A DNA stretch of 64,000 nucleotides from Lota lota (Eukaryota; Chordata; Actinopteri; Gadiformes; Lotidae). Under the pieces are notes generated by a model. It saw nothing but the letters and a program-made list of their open reading frames with translations. It did no database searches and had not been told where the DNA came from. The translations under genes and the position numbers were made by a program. The stretch lies in contig JACYXH010000359.1 in NCBI GenBank assembly GCA_026745465.1, forward strand, positions 1,489,556 through 1,553,555. The letters run 5' to 3'. This document shows positions 1 to 11,512 of this stretch, in pieces. Position 1 is the stretch's first letter; every line of letters begins with the position of its first letter.

Positions 1-240
1 TAAAAACAGTGCTTATTTCTTATTGATAAAACAAAACAGTGCTTATTTCTTATTACTAAAACAGTGCTCGTTAACATTAATACCTCCAGTGCTCTTTTAT
101 AGACGCAGTTACATTGGATTACTAAAACAGTGCTCATTAACATTAATACCTCCAGTGCTCTTTCATAGAAGCAGTTGCTGTTGTATCAGTGCACAGACTA
201 TATTGGATAACAACAGACTATAGTAACATCCTTTTTTTAT
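1..240. repeat. Short tandem repeats at window edge
   Basis: The first 60 bases repeat a motif built around AACAGTGCTTATTTCTTATT. A 66-bp unit then occurs twice head to tail (55-120 and 121-186), with a partial third match downstream. No coding potential is convincing here. The region may be the edge of a longer minisatellite continuing outside the window. Confidence 0.7.
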
Positions 241-271
241 GACTCATGTCTATCTTCTGGTTCTATCTGGG

Positions 272-898
272 TCACGATGAATCAACCTTACTTGACAGTT
301 CTCTGTGAGTGATACAGTAGTTATTCTCTGGCTTATCGAGGGTGCGACTATGGTAAGCAACTACACGCTCGCCCTCCGAGGTCAGCTGCGAGAGTACAGC
401 ACCAAGGCCTGTGTTGCTGGCATCCGTGTTAAGGATAAATGGCAGCTCTGTGTTGGGTGCAACCAGCACCGGGTCCTTGCATAAGGCCTGTTTCAACTGG
501 TTGAAGGCTGCATCCTGATCTGGTCCCCACTCGTAGGGTGTGTCTGCGCAGTAAGTTGAACAAGCGTGCAACCACAGTAGAGAATCCAGCCACAAAATGC
601 ATGTAGTAGGATGCCAATCTTAAGAAGGATCTCAGGTGGTGGACATCAGTGGGGATAGGCCAATCCCGGACAAAGCCGCTACCTTTTCTGGTTCTGTCAT
701 GATGCCAGCTCCACTTACTCTGTGACCCAGGAAGGAGACCTCCAGCTGCAGAAAGCTGCACTTCCCAGGATGAAGCATCAGGCCTGCACACTTGATCCGC
801 TCCAGTAGCTCTCTCAGGCTCTCGAGTGCTGAGTCAAAACTGGGTCTGTGGGTCAGCAAGCAGGACTTGTTGGCATAATGGGAGGGGTAGAAGGCCAC
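272..898 (-). pseudogene. Ty3/gypsy pol remnant (RT thumb and RNase H)
   Basis: Minus-strand reading frames match the end of a Ty3/gypsy reverse transcriptase and the start of its RNase H. The segment near 640-890 carries the post-catalytic RT part (LHPGKCSF, then FLGHRVS). The segment near 290-590 carries the RNase H start with NTDASNTGLGAVLSQ and YHSRTLDKPENNY. The two parts are in different frames, so at least one frameshift separates them. The catalytic RT core, protease and integrase are absent. Upstream the pol remnant joins directly to gag near 890-905, so the missing sequence was lost by internal deletion. The end at 272 is a truncation: no second LTR follows before the window edge. 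Confidence 0.8.
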
Positions 899-899
899 G

Positions 900-2060
900 A
901 ATGAATGGCTGTTTGGTTAGCACCAAGCGCGTTTTATCATCAAATCCTCTTTGAGCAAGATAGCGCAGCTCTGCCGCAAACACTCCTAGCTTTTCTCCAG
1001 CTGCCCGCACTCGTTCGTTGAACCTCTGCCGCATCACAACTGCGGGGGTGGTGTCCCCAAAGCGTCTCTCTAGCTTATGGGTTCTCCAGGTCGGCCGCAG
1101 TCACATTTAGCAGTACTTTCCTAGCCTCACCTTCCAATGCTGAGATCAAATGGACAGCTCTCTCAGCAGGGGACCAGCCATTGGCTGTTGCTAGAAGACC
1201 AAACTGGGCTCAGTATGTTTCCATGAAGTGAGTCCGTCATAGCACCCAACCTTCAAGTGGCCATCACTGGGGCTGGGGCTGTTTTTTGCACATTCATCAA
1301 GGCTGTAGTTAGCGCGGTAGTCAGAGCAGGTACCAGGTCACCTGGTTGGTTGCAGCAGCAGGTGGACTAACTGGGGTCGCAGTAAGAGAGCTACACTTTC
1401 CAAGTCTCCCCACAGGGTAGGTGTCTGCACTGGCGCCCTCACCTGAATGGTGGGTGGGTTGTGAATACAGAACATCAAGTGCTGCATACCCATCATCATT
1501 AGTGTTAGCCTGGTTAGCATTAGGTTCATGAGATTTAGTCACACAACACTGTGGTTCTCCTCCCACCATGGGCATAGTGCTGTCTCTAGAGCTATTCAGG
1601 AAATGTCCAAAGCATGCTCCAATGCAATGCTCATACTCTGGATAAAGCCATCCTCTATTCTAGCTGTAATGTCTTTCTCTAACTCTGGGATAAAACTTGG
1701 TTGGCCACCCATTCTACCTTCTAAATATGTCAGAGGGGTGACATCATCGCTGACTGATTGGCCAATGCGAGGTCTGCATGTGTCTGGGTTGTTTACCTTT
1801 ATTACTCCGGAGCATGGTCTGGCGGGTGCGGCAAACTGAAACAGACTTATCATAATATCCGGGATGTCCGTCAGCAATGTGGCGAGCAGTGAGTCAGTTG
1901 TTTTTCCCGTCTTTCTCCTTACAACTTGACCATCATCCGTTGGCTTTTTCATCTGTGTTTCTGGGGCGGTGTATAGGGCATAGAGGTCCGACTTTTCGAT
2001 ACGCTCAGCCATCTCGTTCCTTCGGTGGTGGTTAGCAGTGGTAGCTAGCTGTTGTTCGGG
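900..2060 (-). pseudogene. Ty3/gypsy gag remnant
   Basis: On the minus strand, 1100-1250 reads as a typical gypsy gag core (HFMETY, then ATANGWSPAERAVHLISALEG, ending ARKVLLNV), and 834-1037 continues it (MRQRFNERVRAAGEKLGVFA). Further upstream, open stretches at 1321-1575 and 1596-2019 are probably the gag N-terminus; I do not recognise a domain in them. Frames change between segments, so the gene is broken. It lies between the primer-binding site at 2081-2095 and the pol remnant, the expected order for a minus-strand LTR element. Confidence 0.7.
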
Positions 2061-2080
2061 AAATGGGAACGTGGTTGATC

Positions 2081-2095
2081 CCACTTCTGACACCA
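2081..2095 (-). other. Primer-binding site, tRNA-Leu-like
   Basis: Minus strand reads TGGTGTCAGAAGTGG one base inside the LTR. Its complement ends in TTCTGACACCA, which fits the 3' end of a vertebrate tRNA-Leu as I recall it. The position and the CCA complement are direct observations; the tRNA identity is from memory. Confidence 0.75.
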
Positions 2096-2096
2096 A

Positions 2097-2455
2097 TGTA
2101 GCGCTCGCGACTCCGCCGCACGGCTTGCTAGCTAGCTGAATGATGAGGAAACCGTGGCTGAAGTTTAACCGGAGAACCAGGTTTTATTACCCTAAAATAC
2201 AGTTAATAATGGGATTGGAAGAGTGCCCAAAACAACAAAAAGGCTGGTAGCCGAAACTAGCTAGTTAGGTAAATAATTGGGAGTAACGTTTGAGATCTCT
2301 CTCTTCAGGCTCTGCTCTTAGTCCCTCCCCCTCTCTGTTCCCTTCTCAGCCCCCTCCCCTTTTCTGAACCTGACCTATCAGCTGAACTAGGGAAACATCT
2401 TCCCCCATGAACTCCCCAAGAGTCTCTCCCATTTTAGTCCTGCAGGGTCGCTACA
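2097..2455 (-). repeat. 5' LTR of the Ty3/gypsy remnant
   Basis: The LTR is 359 bp, starts TGTAGCG and ends CGCTACA on the plus strand, so the ends are perfect 7-bp inverted repeats with the usual TG...CA. It sits one base from the primer-binding site. The partner LTR is missing, so the target-site duplication cannot be checked. Confidence 0.75.
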
Positions 2456-2849
2456 ATATAAACGTAGCTATCTATGTAGCATGACTGGCTATGAGGGGGG
2501 GCTTAGCCGAGCAACACCATCTCAAAAGGCATAAACAGTGTAACCGTATAAAATGGTTTAGTTCACTGCTCTAATGGTACACAGAACAACAGGCTTTAAT
2601 ATTGTTAGCCTAGCTAGTAGCTAAGCCAATTAGCAAACATATCTAATGAATCTCACGGAGATACAATGACCGGAATGTATTTACTTCACCAGGTCACCAG
2701 GGTAAGTAGCAGTAGCAAACAAGCACACACCTACATAAATACTTTACCAACATCTGTCATTTACACACAACTTCCCCCAAAACAGCAGAAAGTAACGCAG
2801 CTCCAAGGTTAACAACCCGCGATAGATTGGCGGTTCTAATCAGAGATGG
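2456..2849. other. Unassigned spacer
   Basis: No coding sequence or repeat recognised. It is the left flank of the retrovirus insertion; its last bases are restored by joining to 10381 onward. Confidence 0.5.
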
Positions 2850-2853
2850 AAAC

Positions 2854-3410
2854 TGTCGTAGCAAATTATACAACTCGTGGCTGGGCTGATTCAAAAGGCT
2901 AAGACAAATGGATATCCGTAGTTGGTTTATTTCATACGCTGCAGCATACAAAAGACGCAGTTTCAAAGGCAACTCCACACTGGGCAGAGTTCTCGAGAAA
3001 AAGCGCGCTGAGCAAAGGAAGGAGGGCCTTTTGTAGGGTAAAACAAACAATCATTTAAACGTAACACTAGATGGCGTCCTGTACCATCTATAACTGGTTC
3101 AATGCACAGCTAAAGCCAGACCTCTGGTCGTATCTTATCATATATGGCGCCACCTAGATTTTATGGCGGGTCCTCTGTGCGGTCAGGGCAACAGGCACAT
3201 AATAGGTGAGAGAACTTGCTCTGGAGTTTCTCTCATAGAACAAAGCACCATGCAGGAATGCAAGGACAGGCAACTGTGAGGAGGTAGATAATTAAAAGAA
3301 AACAAATAGGACACTATAATGTGCTCACAACAACTTGAGTGCCTAAACCAAACCAACTAGTTAAAGCGAGTTAGCTTTGGAATAGGGCCTGAGGTCATTT
3401 TTCCATCACA
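2854..3410 (-). repeat. ERV 3' LTR
   Basis: 557 bp, TGTCGTAG at the plus-strand left edge and CATCACA at the right edge. On the minus strand a TATA-like stretch (ATATATGATAAG) lies near 3127-3140, and a polyadenylation signal AATAAA (plus TTTATT) is at 2926-2931. It differs from the copy at 9824-10380 at two positions. Confidence 0.95.
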
Positions 3411-3423
3411 AGTCCCCCCTTTC
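3411..3423 (-). other. ERV polypurine tract
   Basis: Minus strand AAAGGGGGGACT directly abuts the LTR, the expected plus-strand primer site for a retrovirus. Confidence 0.85.
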
Positions 3424-3566
3424 GATCATATATGATCGACCAAAAGGAAAAAATGACGAAGAAAATAAAAACAACGCAGTACAGTACAATCAAACAAAAT
3501 CATACAACAAAAAGATAGTTAAATGCTGGTTGAAAAACCCCATAAGGTCAGGACTTTAAACCCGCC

Positions 3567-4202
3567 TTACTGATGGGGAAAAAGGTGCGTTATGCTTGCA
3601 CAGCCAGTGGACCGTACACTCCAAACAAAGTCATCATCAGGGGAGATGGCATAGTCTGAGAAAGTGTAAGGAGGTGGACGGTCGGTACGGGACGAGGTAG
3701 TGGACAACAGAGGAAAGGACTCGAGCTGGGCAAATGTGTGAGCCGTCGGAGGTGCAGAGGGTAATTGGCCCACTGTGCGCTCGATGGTGCGGATGACGAG
3801 GCTGTGAACACAGGGAACAATACAACAACCGCACGTGGCGAGGATGGCTGCACCAATGCCATCTATATACACATGGTTGTCGAAACTACCGCCTGGGTTT
3901 GAGCGACGGGCACGATGTAGAATGGAGGGGTCCATACGTTGTAACAAGCAAAATAAACAAAGAAGTATAATAGTCAGACCCATAAGCCACGCCCATGGTC
4001 CCGGCGTCGCCTTTCTAAACCAGGTGCACGTTGTAGCCATCGGACAGTCAATGTGGCAGGTGGGCACTGATGATGGGTCTCCTGACTTCAGATCACAGCA
4101 AAACCACTGGATGTCAGGTGCTGTGTAGGGAGGTGATTCTTCATCCCTGGAGTCCGATGATGGATAGAGGCCCGTCCTTGTTGGAACGGCTACAGGCGTC
4201 AA
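3567..4202 (-). pseudogene. env: ERV env remnant with large internal deletion
   Basis: One open frame of 211 codons runs on the minus strand between integrase and the polypurine tract. Its N-terminal part has a hydrophobic stretch (AWLMGLTIILLCLFCLLQ) like an envelope leader peptide. After about 110 residues it passes to a Cys-rich membrane-proximal segment (ILATCGCCIVPCVHSL) like the tail of a transmembrane subunit, followed by a Pro-rich end with PPPYTFSDY. A normal envelope is 500-650 residues. The surface domain, cleavage site, fusion peptide and heptad repeats are absent, so an in-frame deletion has joined the two ends. Frame and hydrophobicity are observed; domain names are inferred from position and pattern. 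No entry or fusion function is expected. Confidence 0.65.
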
Positions 4203-4292
4203 TTTATGATTTTTTTTTTTGGAGGCAGAGCACGTCGTACACCTCCTTTGTGTTGGGTGTGGGAGTGTGTGTGCATGGGCAAATCAGTTTTG

Positions 4293-5228
4293 TTAAGGGG
4301 CTGGTGTGGGTGTCTGGACCGCTCCTTTGTACTTCTTGCAGTGGGAGGCATGGACCCATGACTGTCGCTCCCCCACCTTCACCGCCGTGTGTGTGGTAAG
4401 GAGGACTTGGAAGGATCCCAGCCATTGTGGTGATTTCCACGTTTTCCGTCTGAAATCCTTGATAACTACCAGGTCTCCTGGCTGGATGGAGTGCAGCGGG
4501 TGCTCATCTTTCTGGGGCAGCGCTGCTTTCACTTGGAGCCGTACCTGTGAGAGATTCATTAGACAAGGAGACACAATATCGTAACATTTCATCTTCACAC
4601 AGTGTAGTGGAAGGAATCGCCCGCTTTCCTGGTGCCGCTGTACCTACAGGAGGTGGGTTAGCAAACAAAACTTCAAAGGGCGAGAGTTTGGTCCTTGTTC
4701 TGACTCTCATTCTCATGTACATCAAAGCAAGAGGGAGCGCCTTCGTCCAGGGTAGGCCTGTCTCTGTGCCGATTTTCGCGAGCTTTGCTTTTAATGTGCC
4801 GTTCTCACGTTCCACTGCACCACCGCTCTGTGGATGGTACGAGCAACGGTATTTGAGATCGATGCCGAGGTAGGTGCCGATCTCTTTGATGGCCTGGTTA
4901 ACAAAGTGTGAGCCGTTGTCGCTAGATAGTTTTGCGGGAATGCCCCATCGTGGCACAATTTCCGTTAGTAGTGCTTTTGCAACTACTCCTGCCGTTGCCT
5001 TTGAGGCAGGGAACGCTCCAACCCATTTAGACCACATGTCGACCATCACAAGGCAATAGCGTTTGCCTTCCGATGGTCCTAGTTCGACAAAATCCATCAT
5101 GACGTGTTCGAATGGGCGTGTTGGGCTGTCGTGTGCTGCGTATTCGATCCTCTGTCCTCGGCCTATGTTATGATTGGCACAAATGACGCATGCCTGGCAA
5201 GATTTTTGTGCGTATGTAGAAAACCCTA
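4293..5228 (-). pseudogene. pol: ERV integrase, frameshifted
   Basis: The minus strand carries a gamma-type integrase. The zinc-binding region is split: the His pair is in the preceding frame (LTHGVDHVS, 5280s) and the Cys pair CQACVIC at about 5185 is in a shifted frame past a stop at 5226-5228. The catalytic core at 4504-5100 has the three acidic residues in MVDMWSKW, SSDNGSHF and AVERENG. The C-terminal SH3-like part at 4293-4598 (GDLVVIKDFRRKTW, then WVHASHCKKY) needs another frame change near 4550. All three domains are present, but at least two frameshifts break them. Confidence 0.88.
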
Positions 5229-7106
5229 TGGTGTACCAATCCTGTTGGATAAGATCATCATCCCCCCTTTTGACACGTGGTCTACCCCATGTGTCAAATT
5301 AGCATAAGCGAGGAACATGGCCACCGGGAGACATGGCTTCCCTGTAGGGCCTTTCCAAGGGCCATCGACAAACACCGCCCCCCTTTTGTGCCACCGTGCA
5401 CGCTCGTCCGATGTGGAGAGGTCCTGGACCTCTGCGATGGACGCTGCCACATGACCGAACGGAGTAGAAACGAGTGCGGTGTCAGCAGGTGGAGGTCGGG
5501 AAGCCGCGGCCTTAGCTTCTGCGTCCGCCCTATCATTACCCAGGGACACAGTGTCAGTACCGCACGTATGTGCTGAGCATTTAACAACTGCAATCTGGGT
5601 GGGCAGGAGAATGGCATCGAGTAACGCAGATATTTTGTCATGGTGCAAAATGTGTTTGCCGGAGGACGTGAGGAAACCCCCGTGCCGCCAGAGGGCCCCG
5701 AAGTCATGGACGACGCCGAACGCGTATTGGGAGTCGGTGTAGATGGGGACAGAGGCGCCTGCTGCCGCACGGCAGGCGTCGACGAGGAAGACGAGTTCAG
5801 CAGCCTGCGCAGAGTATTGAGAGGGGAGAGAGCCAGAACAAACCGTCTCATAATCAGATACCACAGAAAACCCCGCGCGCGCCAAACCTGTTTCCGGGTG
5901 TCTGGAGGCAGAGCCGTCGACGTAGAAGACATAGTCGGGGTTAGGAAGGGGAACTTCCCCTAGATCAGGACGCGGCTTACAGACCAACTGTAATTCAGCC
6001 AAACAGTGGTGTGGCTCGCCCTCTCCCTCAATAGGAAGCAGGGTGGCAGGATTGAGAACATTGCAACGTCTAATATGTATATTGGGCAGGTCAAGGAGGA
6101 TGGTATGATATTTCAACCATCGTGCCGCAGATAAATGGGACGTTTTCTGTTCTAAGAGGATCATAGAGACCGCATGTGGAACAAGCAGTGTGAGGTCGCC
6201 GTACCCCACCAAGTCTCTTGATGCCAGAACAGCTTTCTCCGCAGCCGCCACTGCTCGTAAGCAATGGGGCAGCCCCGCTGCTACGGGGTCTAATTTCGAG
6301 GAGAAATCGGCAACCGGGCGTAACCTGTTCCCATGTTGTTGGAGGAGGACTGACGTCATGCAGCCCCCTCTTTCATCCACAGTCTGGGTAAAGGGTCGCG
6401 TTGGGTCTGGAATGCCAAGTGTTGGGGCGCGCTGGAGCACCAGTTTGAGGTCTCTAAACGCACGTTCAGCGTCCGCGGATCAGAGAACGTGGTCCGAAGC
6501 CCGGAGTCCCTTGCCCTGGACGATAATCTATAGGGGACCCTCCAGGAGTGAGTAGTTGGGAATGAACGTTCTGCAAGAAGAACACATACCAAGAAAAGAC
6601 ATGAATTTTTCCATAGTTACTGGCCGTGGAATGTTGGCAATAGCGTCCACACGCTTGGATGAGAGGGCTGTGCCCTCTACTGTGAGGTTGTGGCCTAGGA
6701 AGACAACGTCCTGGCAGACCCACTGAAGCTTCGAGAGGCTGACTTTGTGCCCCTCAGACGCCAGGTGGTGCAAGAGTCGCAGAGAATCACTGCGACACTG
6801 GTCCTTAGTTGGGGAACAAACTAACAGATCATCAACATACTGTAACAATGCAGAGCCCGCTGTAACTAAAGTGATTCTAGGCTTAACCACAACAGGGTGT
6901 GCATTTTGTTTAACTAAGCCAACATAAAATTTGCTGGTCGCCCACAGTCGTGTGGGTACGTCTCGTAAGTCAGGATGGTTTGTCGAGGCCCTGGTCGCGG
7001 TCACGTCGTTTACCATGGTAGTGGTGGAGTCAAGTCGTGGTAGAACATGCAATTGGGGACGTGCAGGCATCATGAATGAATGGCAACTGTTAGCATAGGA
7101 AGACAA
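5226..7106 (-). pseudogene. pol: ERV reverse transcriptase C-half and RNase H
   Basis: One minus-strand frame holds the end of RT and all of RNase H, interrupted by stops at 6528-6530 (TAG) and 6480-6482 (TGA). RT shows the catalytic YVDD at about 6835 and VFLGHNLTVEG, but the N-terminal fingers and the first catalytic Asp are gone; the 80 residues before YVDD do not match RT well. RNase H is well kept, with acidic residues in YVDGSASR, SAQAAELVF, YTDSQYAF and GNDRAD. The frame ends in the integrase zinc region. Confidence 0.88.
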
Positions 7107-8259
7107 ACAATGTAAAAGACGAATTTGGCCATAATATGATCATCTGGCTGACTTTTAACAAGTTAGTAATTGTTAGACACAAAGGTAATTGTAATAGAAA
7201 GCAATCATAGTAAAAGCCATATCCTTATCAACCCTATTGTGTCATCTGTAGTCAGAGACTAGTCCTCTCTCGTGTAGTCAACCACTCTGAGTGTGGGAGT
7301 GGCCTCCCTTATCTCAAGGGCCCTAAAACACGAGAAGACAGGCTCAGCACACACACATTCACACATGGCTGTTCCTCCCCCCAATTTCTTTCTTTCCCAA
7401 ACCCCTAGTATGGTCATTGCAGACAATATCATTGAACATTGGGACCCTTGTTAATTTAGTACTGAATGTTCATAATAATTTATCTGCGGTTTTTTATCGC
7501 TCAATTATTATCTAAAAATTATTTTATAACTTTTAATATAAGTTAGATTCGTAGTCCCTCAGGAAGGTTTTTATTTTTATTGCCTGTGTTGTTATTTTAG
7601 TAGTTAACCTCCATGTCTAATTTTAACCATCCCAGTTTTCTGACACTGGAGCTTACAACCCAACCAGTGTCTAACACTCGTGTCAAAATACACAACACAT
7701 AAACACACAGACAGACATTTGGGCCCAACAAGCTAGCTCTAAACACATAGACAATAGTTATAGACCTTTGCTCAGAATCTATTGGATGAACTAAGACTTC
7801 ATCAGGTTTGTTGGACAGTACATCCACCACCGCGCTCCCTCAGGGTCCTTTAGGGCGGGTCCCACTTCCTCACTTTAGTGAGATGGGAATTTCCCTGAAC
7901 TCCGAAGAGTCCCCAGCGCTGGTTAACCCCTGGACTTCTGTGGACGAGCGGTAGCGGTGATATCTGTCCCAATCTTTTATGGCGGAGGCAGAGGAACTTT
8001 GTATATTAACTCTCCCCTGGATGTTCATCTAATATCCTGCCTATGTCCCTCTCTCTCTCGGCTACTTTCCTCAAACCTTTCTATCGTTCTAACAATCTGT
8101 GTATGCATGTCAGTGGGTGTTGTCAGTGGGTTAGGGTGTGTGTGTGGTTTTAGCAAGCAGTTCTTCATTGCGGTGTGCGTGTGGGTGTTTGTTACCGCCG
8201 TTCGGAACGTTGTCGTCCAGTCGCACCATCGCCTCTCCGCATGTCCACCCGATCGCCAG
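7107..8259 (-). other. ERV internal region without recognisable genes
   Basis: Protease and the first half of RT should lie here, but I find no DTG-type protease motif and no RT fingers. Both strands are full of stops except short chance frames. The sequence is either heavily decayed pol or filler captured during deletion. Confidence 0.5.
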
Positions 8260-8832
8260 TCAATCAGCCTGTTCTGGTCTCCGTCTCCTCCCCCAGCCGT
8301 CTCCCTGTCTGTTCCTCTTTGGCTGTGGGCAGTCTCTCATCCAATGGTCACTGGCTCCACAGACAAAGCACCTTTGGTCTCTCCTGCCGGTTCCTTGATA
8401 GTCTCTGGTGTTCTCGCCGTGAGGCCCTCCACGTCGTGGATAATATGAGTCTCTTGGTGGCCCCCTCTGCTGATATCGGGAGTGCCAGTCTTGATCTTTA
8501 GGCTGGGCCCCTTGATTGCGGCCTAAGCCTGTGGCTGTCTGCATCAAGGAGAGTTGGACATGTTCTGTCCTTGGGCTCCTCCCCTTTTTCGGCTGCTCTT
8601 CTCTTCCTTTAGCTTCTGGGTGTGCTCCTCCCTGTCTGGGAAGAACTACAGCCTGTTGGAGAGATTCCAAGGGAGGGTAGATGGGCTGAGATTGTTCTCC
8701 GGCTGGGGTGTGGGGTGGTGGTTGTTGTTGGGCCTGGTCCTGGGCAGTGGGTGGTGGACACGCGTCGAGGTCCGGGCGTACCTTCAGAAACGTAGGAGCA
8801 GTAACAAAGGATGGGTCACTGTACTTCACCAT
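8260..8832 (-). pseudogene. gag: ERV gag fragment (Pro-rich part and nucleocapsid)
   Basis: A 190-codon minus-strand frame starts with a Pro/Gln-rich region and ends with a basic nucleocapsid. The single zinc knuckle reads CFVCGASDHWMRDC (C-x2-C-x4-H-x4-C) and is followed by GRRRRPEQAD. One knuckle is typical of gamma-type retroviruses. The capsid domain with its major homology region is not present between the Pro-rich part and nucleocapsid, so an internal deletion is likely. The ATG used is only the first in the frame; the true gag start was further upstream. Confidence 0.8.
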
Positions 8833-9800
8833 CTCTTTCCATACTTTCTTTCTCGCTCTCTGAATTTTGAGTGTCTGTTCATCAATTTGTCCTTATCCGC
8901 CCCTAATTTATTATCTAATTTATTTATTTGATTTACTGAAAAACTTCCCCCTTGGGGAAAAACACAATGTTTATACCAATATTCGTACTTTCATACCATA
9001 AATTCCTCGATGTTCCCTGAAGCCTCTCGCGGCTGACCATTGTTATTACCCATGCTTTATATAGATATTTAGTAATGATCCCCTGTTGTTTCTTCCCGCA
9101 CAACAGTAACGTTAGTGAGATAATATTAGTCCGGATAATATTTCACCACTTTTAAATTGTTACACAGATATTTATTTATTTATTATTCAATTGCTAAAAA
9201 ATTTAAAAAATAAAAATTCTCTACTGTTTCCTCCAGTAAAGGAGTGACACTATGAAGACGATATTAAAACTTTTCAGGATAATATGTCACTGCTTCGCTA
9301 TTTTTCCACTGGCGTAATAGTAACCTTATCAAGCAATGCTTCGTTATTTTTCCACTGGCGTAATATTAACCATATCTTGCAATATTAAATCATGCGAAAT
9401 AATACTACAACGCCTTATAATTGGTTTCTTCCACTGTTTCCCCTGGTACAGGACCGACCGTGTTATGATAATATTAAATCTTTCAAAATAATATTTCAAC
9501 GCCTTAAAATTGTTCCGCAAATATTTTTTCAACTGTTTTCCCAGGTACAGGACCGACCTTCAACTGTATTCCCTGATACAGGACTTTATCAAAAAAAAAA
9601 TTAAACAAATTGCGTTAGCCACCTAAACAGCCCACCGTGAGTTGTGTTTTGAGTTCGTTGGATCCCGGTGGCGATAGTCGTCCGGAGATCAGGGACGTGG
9701 TCCTCTCGTCACTCGACTTAATGCTCTGTGGTAGAGACACGTTTTCCGTGGAGTGCAACTCTCCCCTCCGTCCCGTCCTTCCTTCCGACGATCAACCTCG
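8833..9800 (-). other. ERV leader region with internal repeats
   Basis: AT-rich, with no gag matrix recognised. Contains a 46-bp direct repeat (TTTTTCCACTGGCGTAAT at 9301 and 9347) and two copies of CAGGTACAGGACCGACC-like sequence near 9447 and 9542. Packaging signals may lie here but cannot be identified by eye. Confidence 0.5.
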
Positions 9801-9820
9801 GAATCCTGTTCGTGACGCCA
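9801..9820 (-). other. ERV primer-binding site, tRNA-Ser-like
   Basis: Minus strand TGGCGTCACGAACAGGATTC three bases inside the 5' LTR. The complement ends TGTTCGTGACGCCA, which I recall as the 3' end of a vertebrate tRNA-Ser. The tRNA assignment is from memory; the position and the CCA complement are direct. Confidence 0.7.
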
Positions 9821-9823
9821 AAT

Positions 9824-10380
9824 TGTCGTAGCAAATTATACAACTCGTGGCTGGGCTGATTCAAAAGGCTAAGACAAATGGATATCCGTAGTTGGTTTAT
9901 TTCATACGCTGCAGCATACAAAAGACGCAGTTTCAAAGGCAACTCCACACTGGGCAGAGTTCTCGAGAAAAAGCGCGCTGAGCAAAGGAAGGAGGGCCTT
10001 TTGTAGGGTAAAACAAACAATCATTTAAACGTAACACTAGATGGCGTCCTGTACCATCTATAACTGGTTCAATGCACAGCTAAAGCCAGACCTCTGGTCG
10101 TATCTTATCATATATGGCGCCACCTAGATTTTATGGCGGGTCCTCTGTGCGGTCAAGGCAACAGGCACATAATAGGTGAGAGAACTTGCTCTGGAGTTTC
10201 TCTCATAGAACAAAGCACCATGCAGGAATGCAAGGACAGGCAACTGTGAGGAGGTAGATAATTAAAAGAAAATAAATAGGACACTATAATGTGCTCACAA
10301 CAACTTGAGTGCCTAAACCAAACCAACTAGTTAAAGCGAGTTAGCTTTGGAATAGGGCCTGAGGTCATTTTTCCATCACA
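9824..10380 (-). repeat. ERV 5' LTR
   Basis: 557 bp, near-identical to 2854-3410. On the minus strand it would drive transcription toward lower coordinates. AATAAA is at 9896-9901. Its outer edge abuts the AAAC target duplication. Confidence 0.95.
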
Positions 10381-10384
10381 AAAC

Positions 10385-10705
10385 TCTATTCCCCTTAAAG
10401 TGCCAGTGGCCTAATACAGGTACACTCAATTAAATGTGCGATACTTTTTAATTCTACTTGGAGCATGATGTGATATGAAGTGATTTCTTGCCGATGATCC
10501 ATGGCTGCCTTTGTGAATGTTGGCACAAATCGATTATTCGTTCATGCCATAAAGTGATTATTCGACCATGAAAATGTTTAGTAATTCACATCCCTACTTC
10601 AAAACATGTAAGAATGTTTTGATCATAATCCCCTCATCAGCGAACTGCCCTTCGCTACACTGTTTTAAACTTGGATAAAAAATCAAACTCCATAATAATT
10701 GAATT
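10385..10705. other. Unassigned spacer
   Basis: Right flank of the ERV and left flank of hAT-1. No genes or repeats recognised. Confidence 0.5.
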
Positions 10706-11512
10706 TTCTAAACCAGGGGTGTCAAACTCGTTTTCACCCTGGGCCACATCAGCATTATGGTTGCCCTCAAAGGGCCGGTTGTAACTTAACTGTAAGACTA
10801 CGTAAATACTCCTTAACATATTGTTAAAAAACTAATAAAGCACATTGCTCTGTGTTATTATAACATAAATCCCTTTAATTTATCAGGTTAAGAAATCACA
10901 TTACTCAAAGATCAAACTTTTCAAGTGAATAACAAAAACAAATATTATCAAACACATGTTATTACATCAACTTCATTCAAAACTTTTTGGTCACAGATGA
11001 GAGTGGTAAAACTATGGTACAACAAATAACTGTGCGCTGCTAAGAACATGTATGACAGATGTGGCATTTTACCTAAACAAATGGCTGCAGACAGAGCCTG
11101 GGGGCATACATCCAACTAATGAGAGATGGTTTTGATTACAGTAAACATTTGGCTGCATGAACACATACACCTGTAAACACACTGAATACATTGCTACACA
11201 TACAAAGTAGTATATGTAATTGACTCAAAATAACAATAATGGTTGTCTCAGTTCACAACTAAATTTGTCACGTTCTGGGTGAAGTTGATGAGGTGATGCT
11301 ACTTGGCCTTGAATTGTAGGCCAAGTAGATCCTTCCTCACCCTAGGACACCATATCACACACCATTCTCATCCATTGATTATGTTCTGAAAATAACAAAC
11401 ACAAAACAAAATGCAAGCACAATCATTAAATTGCACACATATGACACTGTACTTATTCTTGGTTGAAATACATTTTATTATATTTTTGATTCAGGTTTTT
11501 AAAAATGCTTAC

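Larger units (their letters stand above)
2854..10380 (-). mobile_element. Endogenous retrovirus, gamma-type, deletion derivative
   Basis: A provirus in minus orientation with two 557-bp LTRs, a polypurine tract, a primer-binding site, and gag, pol and env remnants in the correct order. The target-site duplication is AAAC at 2850-2853 and 10381-10384. Four bases fit a gammaretrovirus-like integrase. Integrase C-terminal sequence (GDLVVIKDFRRK) is close to the murine-leukaemia-virus type. I found two differences between the LTRs (near 3187/10157 and 3303/10273). Despite this, capsid, protease, the first half of RT and most of env are missing, and pol carries stops and frameshifts. It cannot encode a working virus. 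Confidence 0.92.

Noticed and set aside
1528-1839. Plus-strand frame as a gene
   Set aside because: Antisense to a gag region of a minus-strand element; no motif recognised.
3567-4202. Domesticated envelope (syncytin-like) gene
   Set aside because: Surface domain, cleavage site, fusion peptide and heptad repeats are absent.
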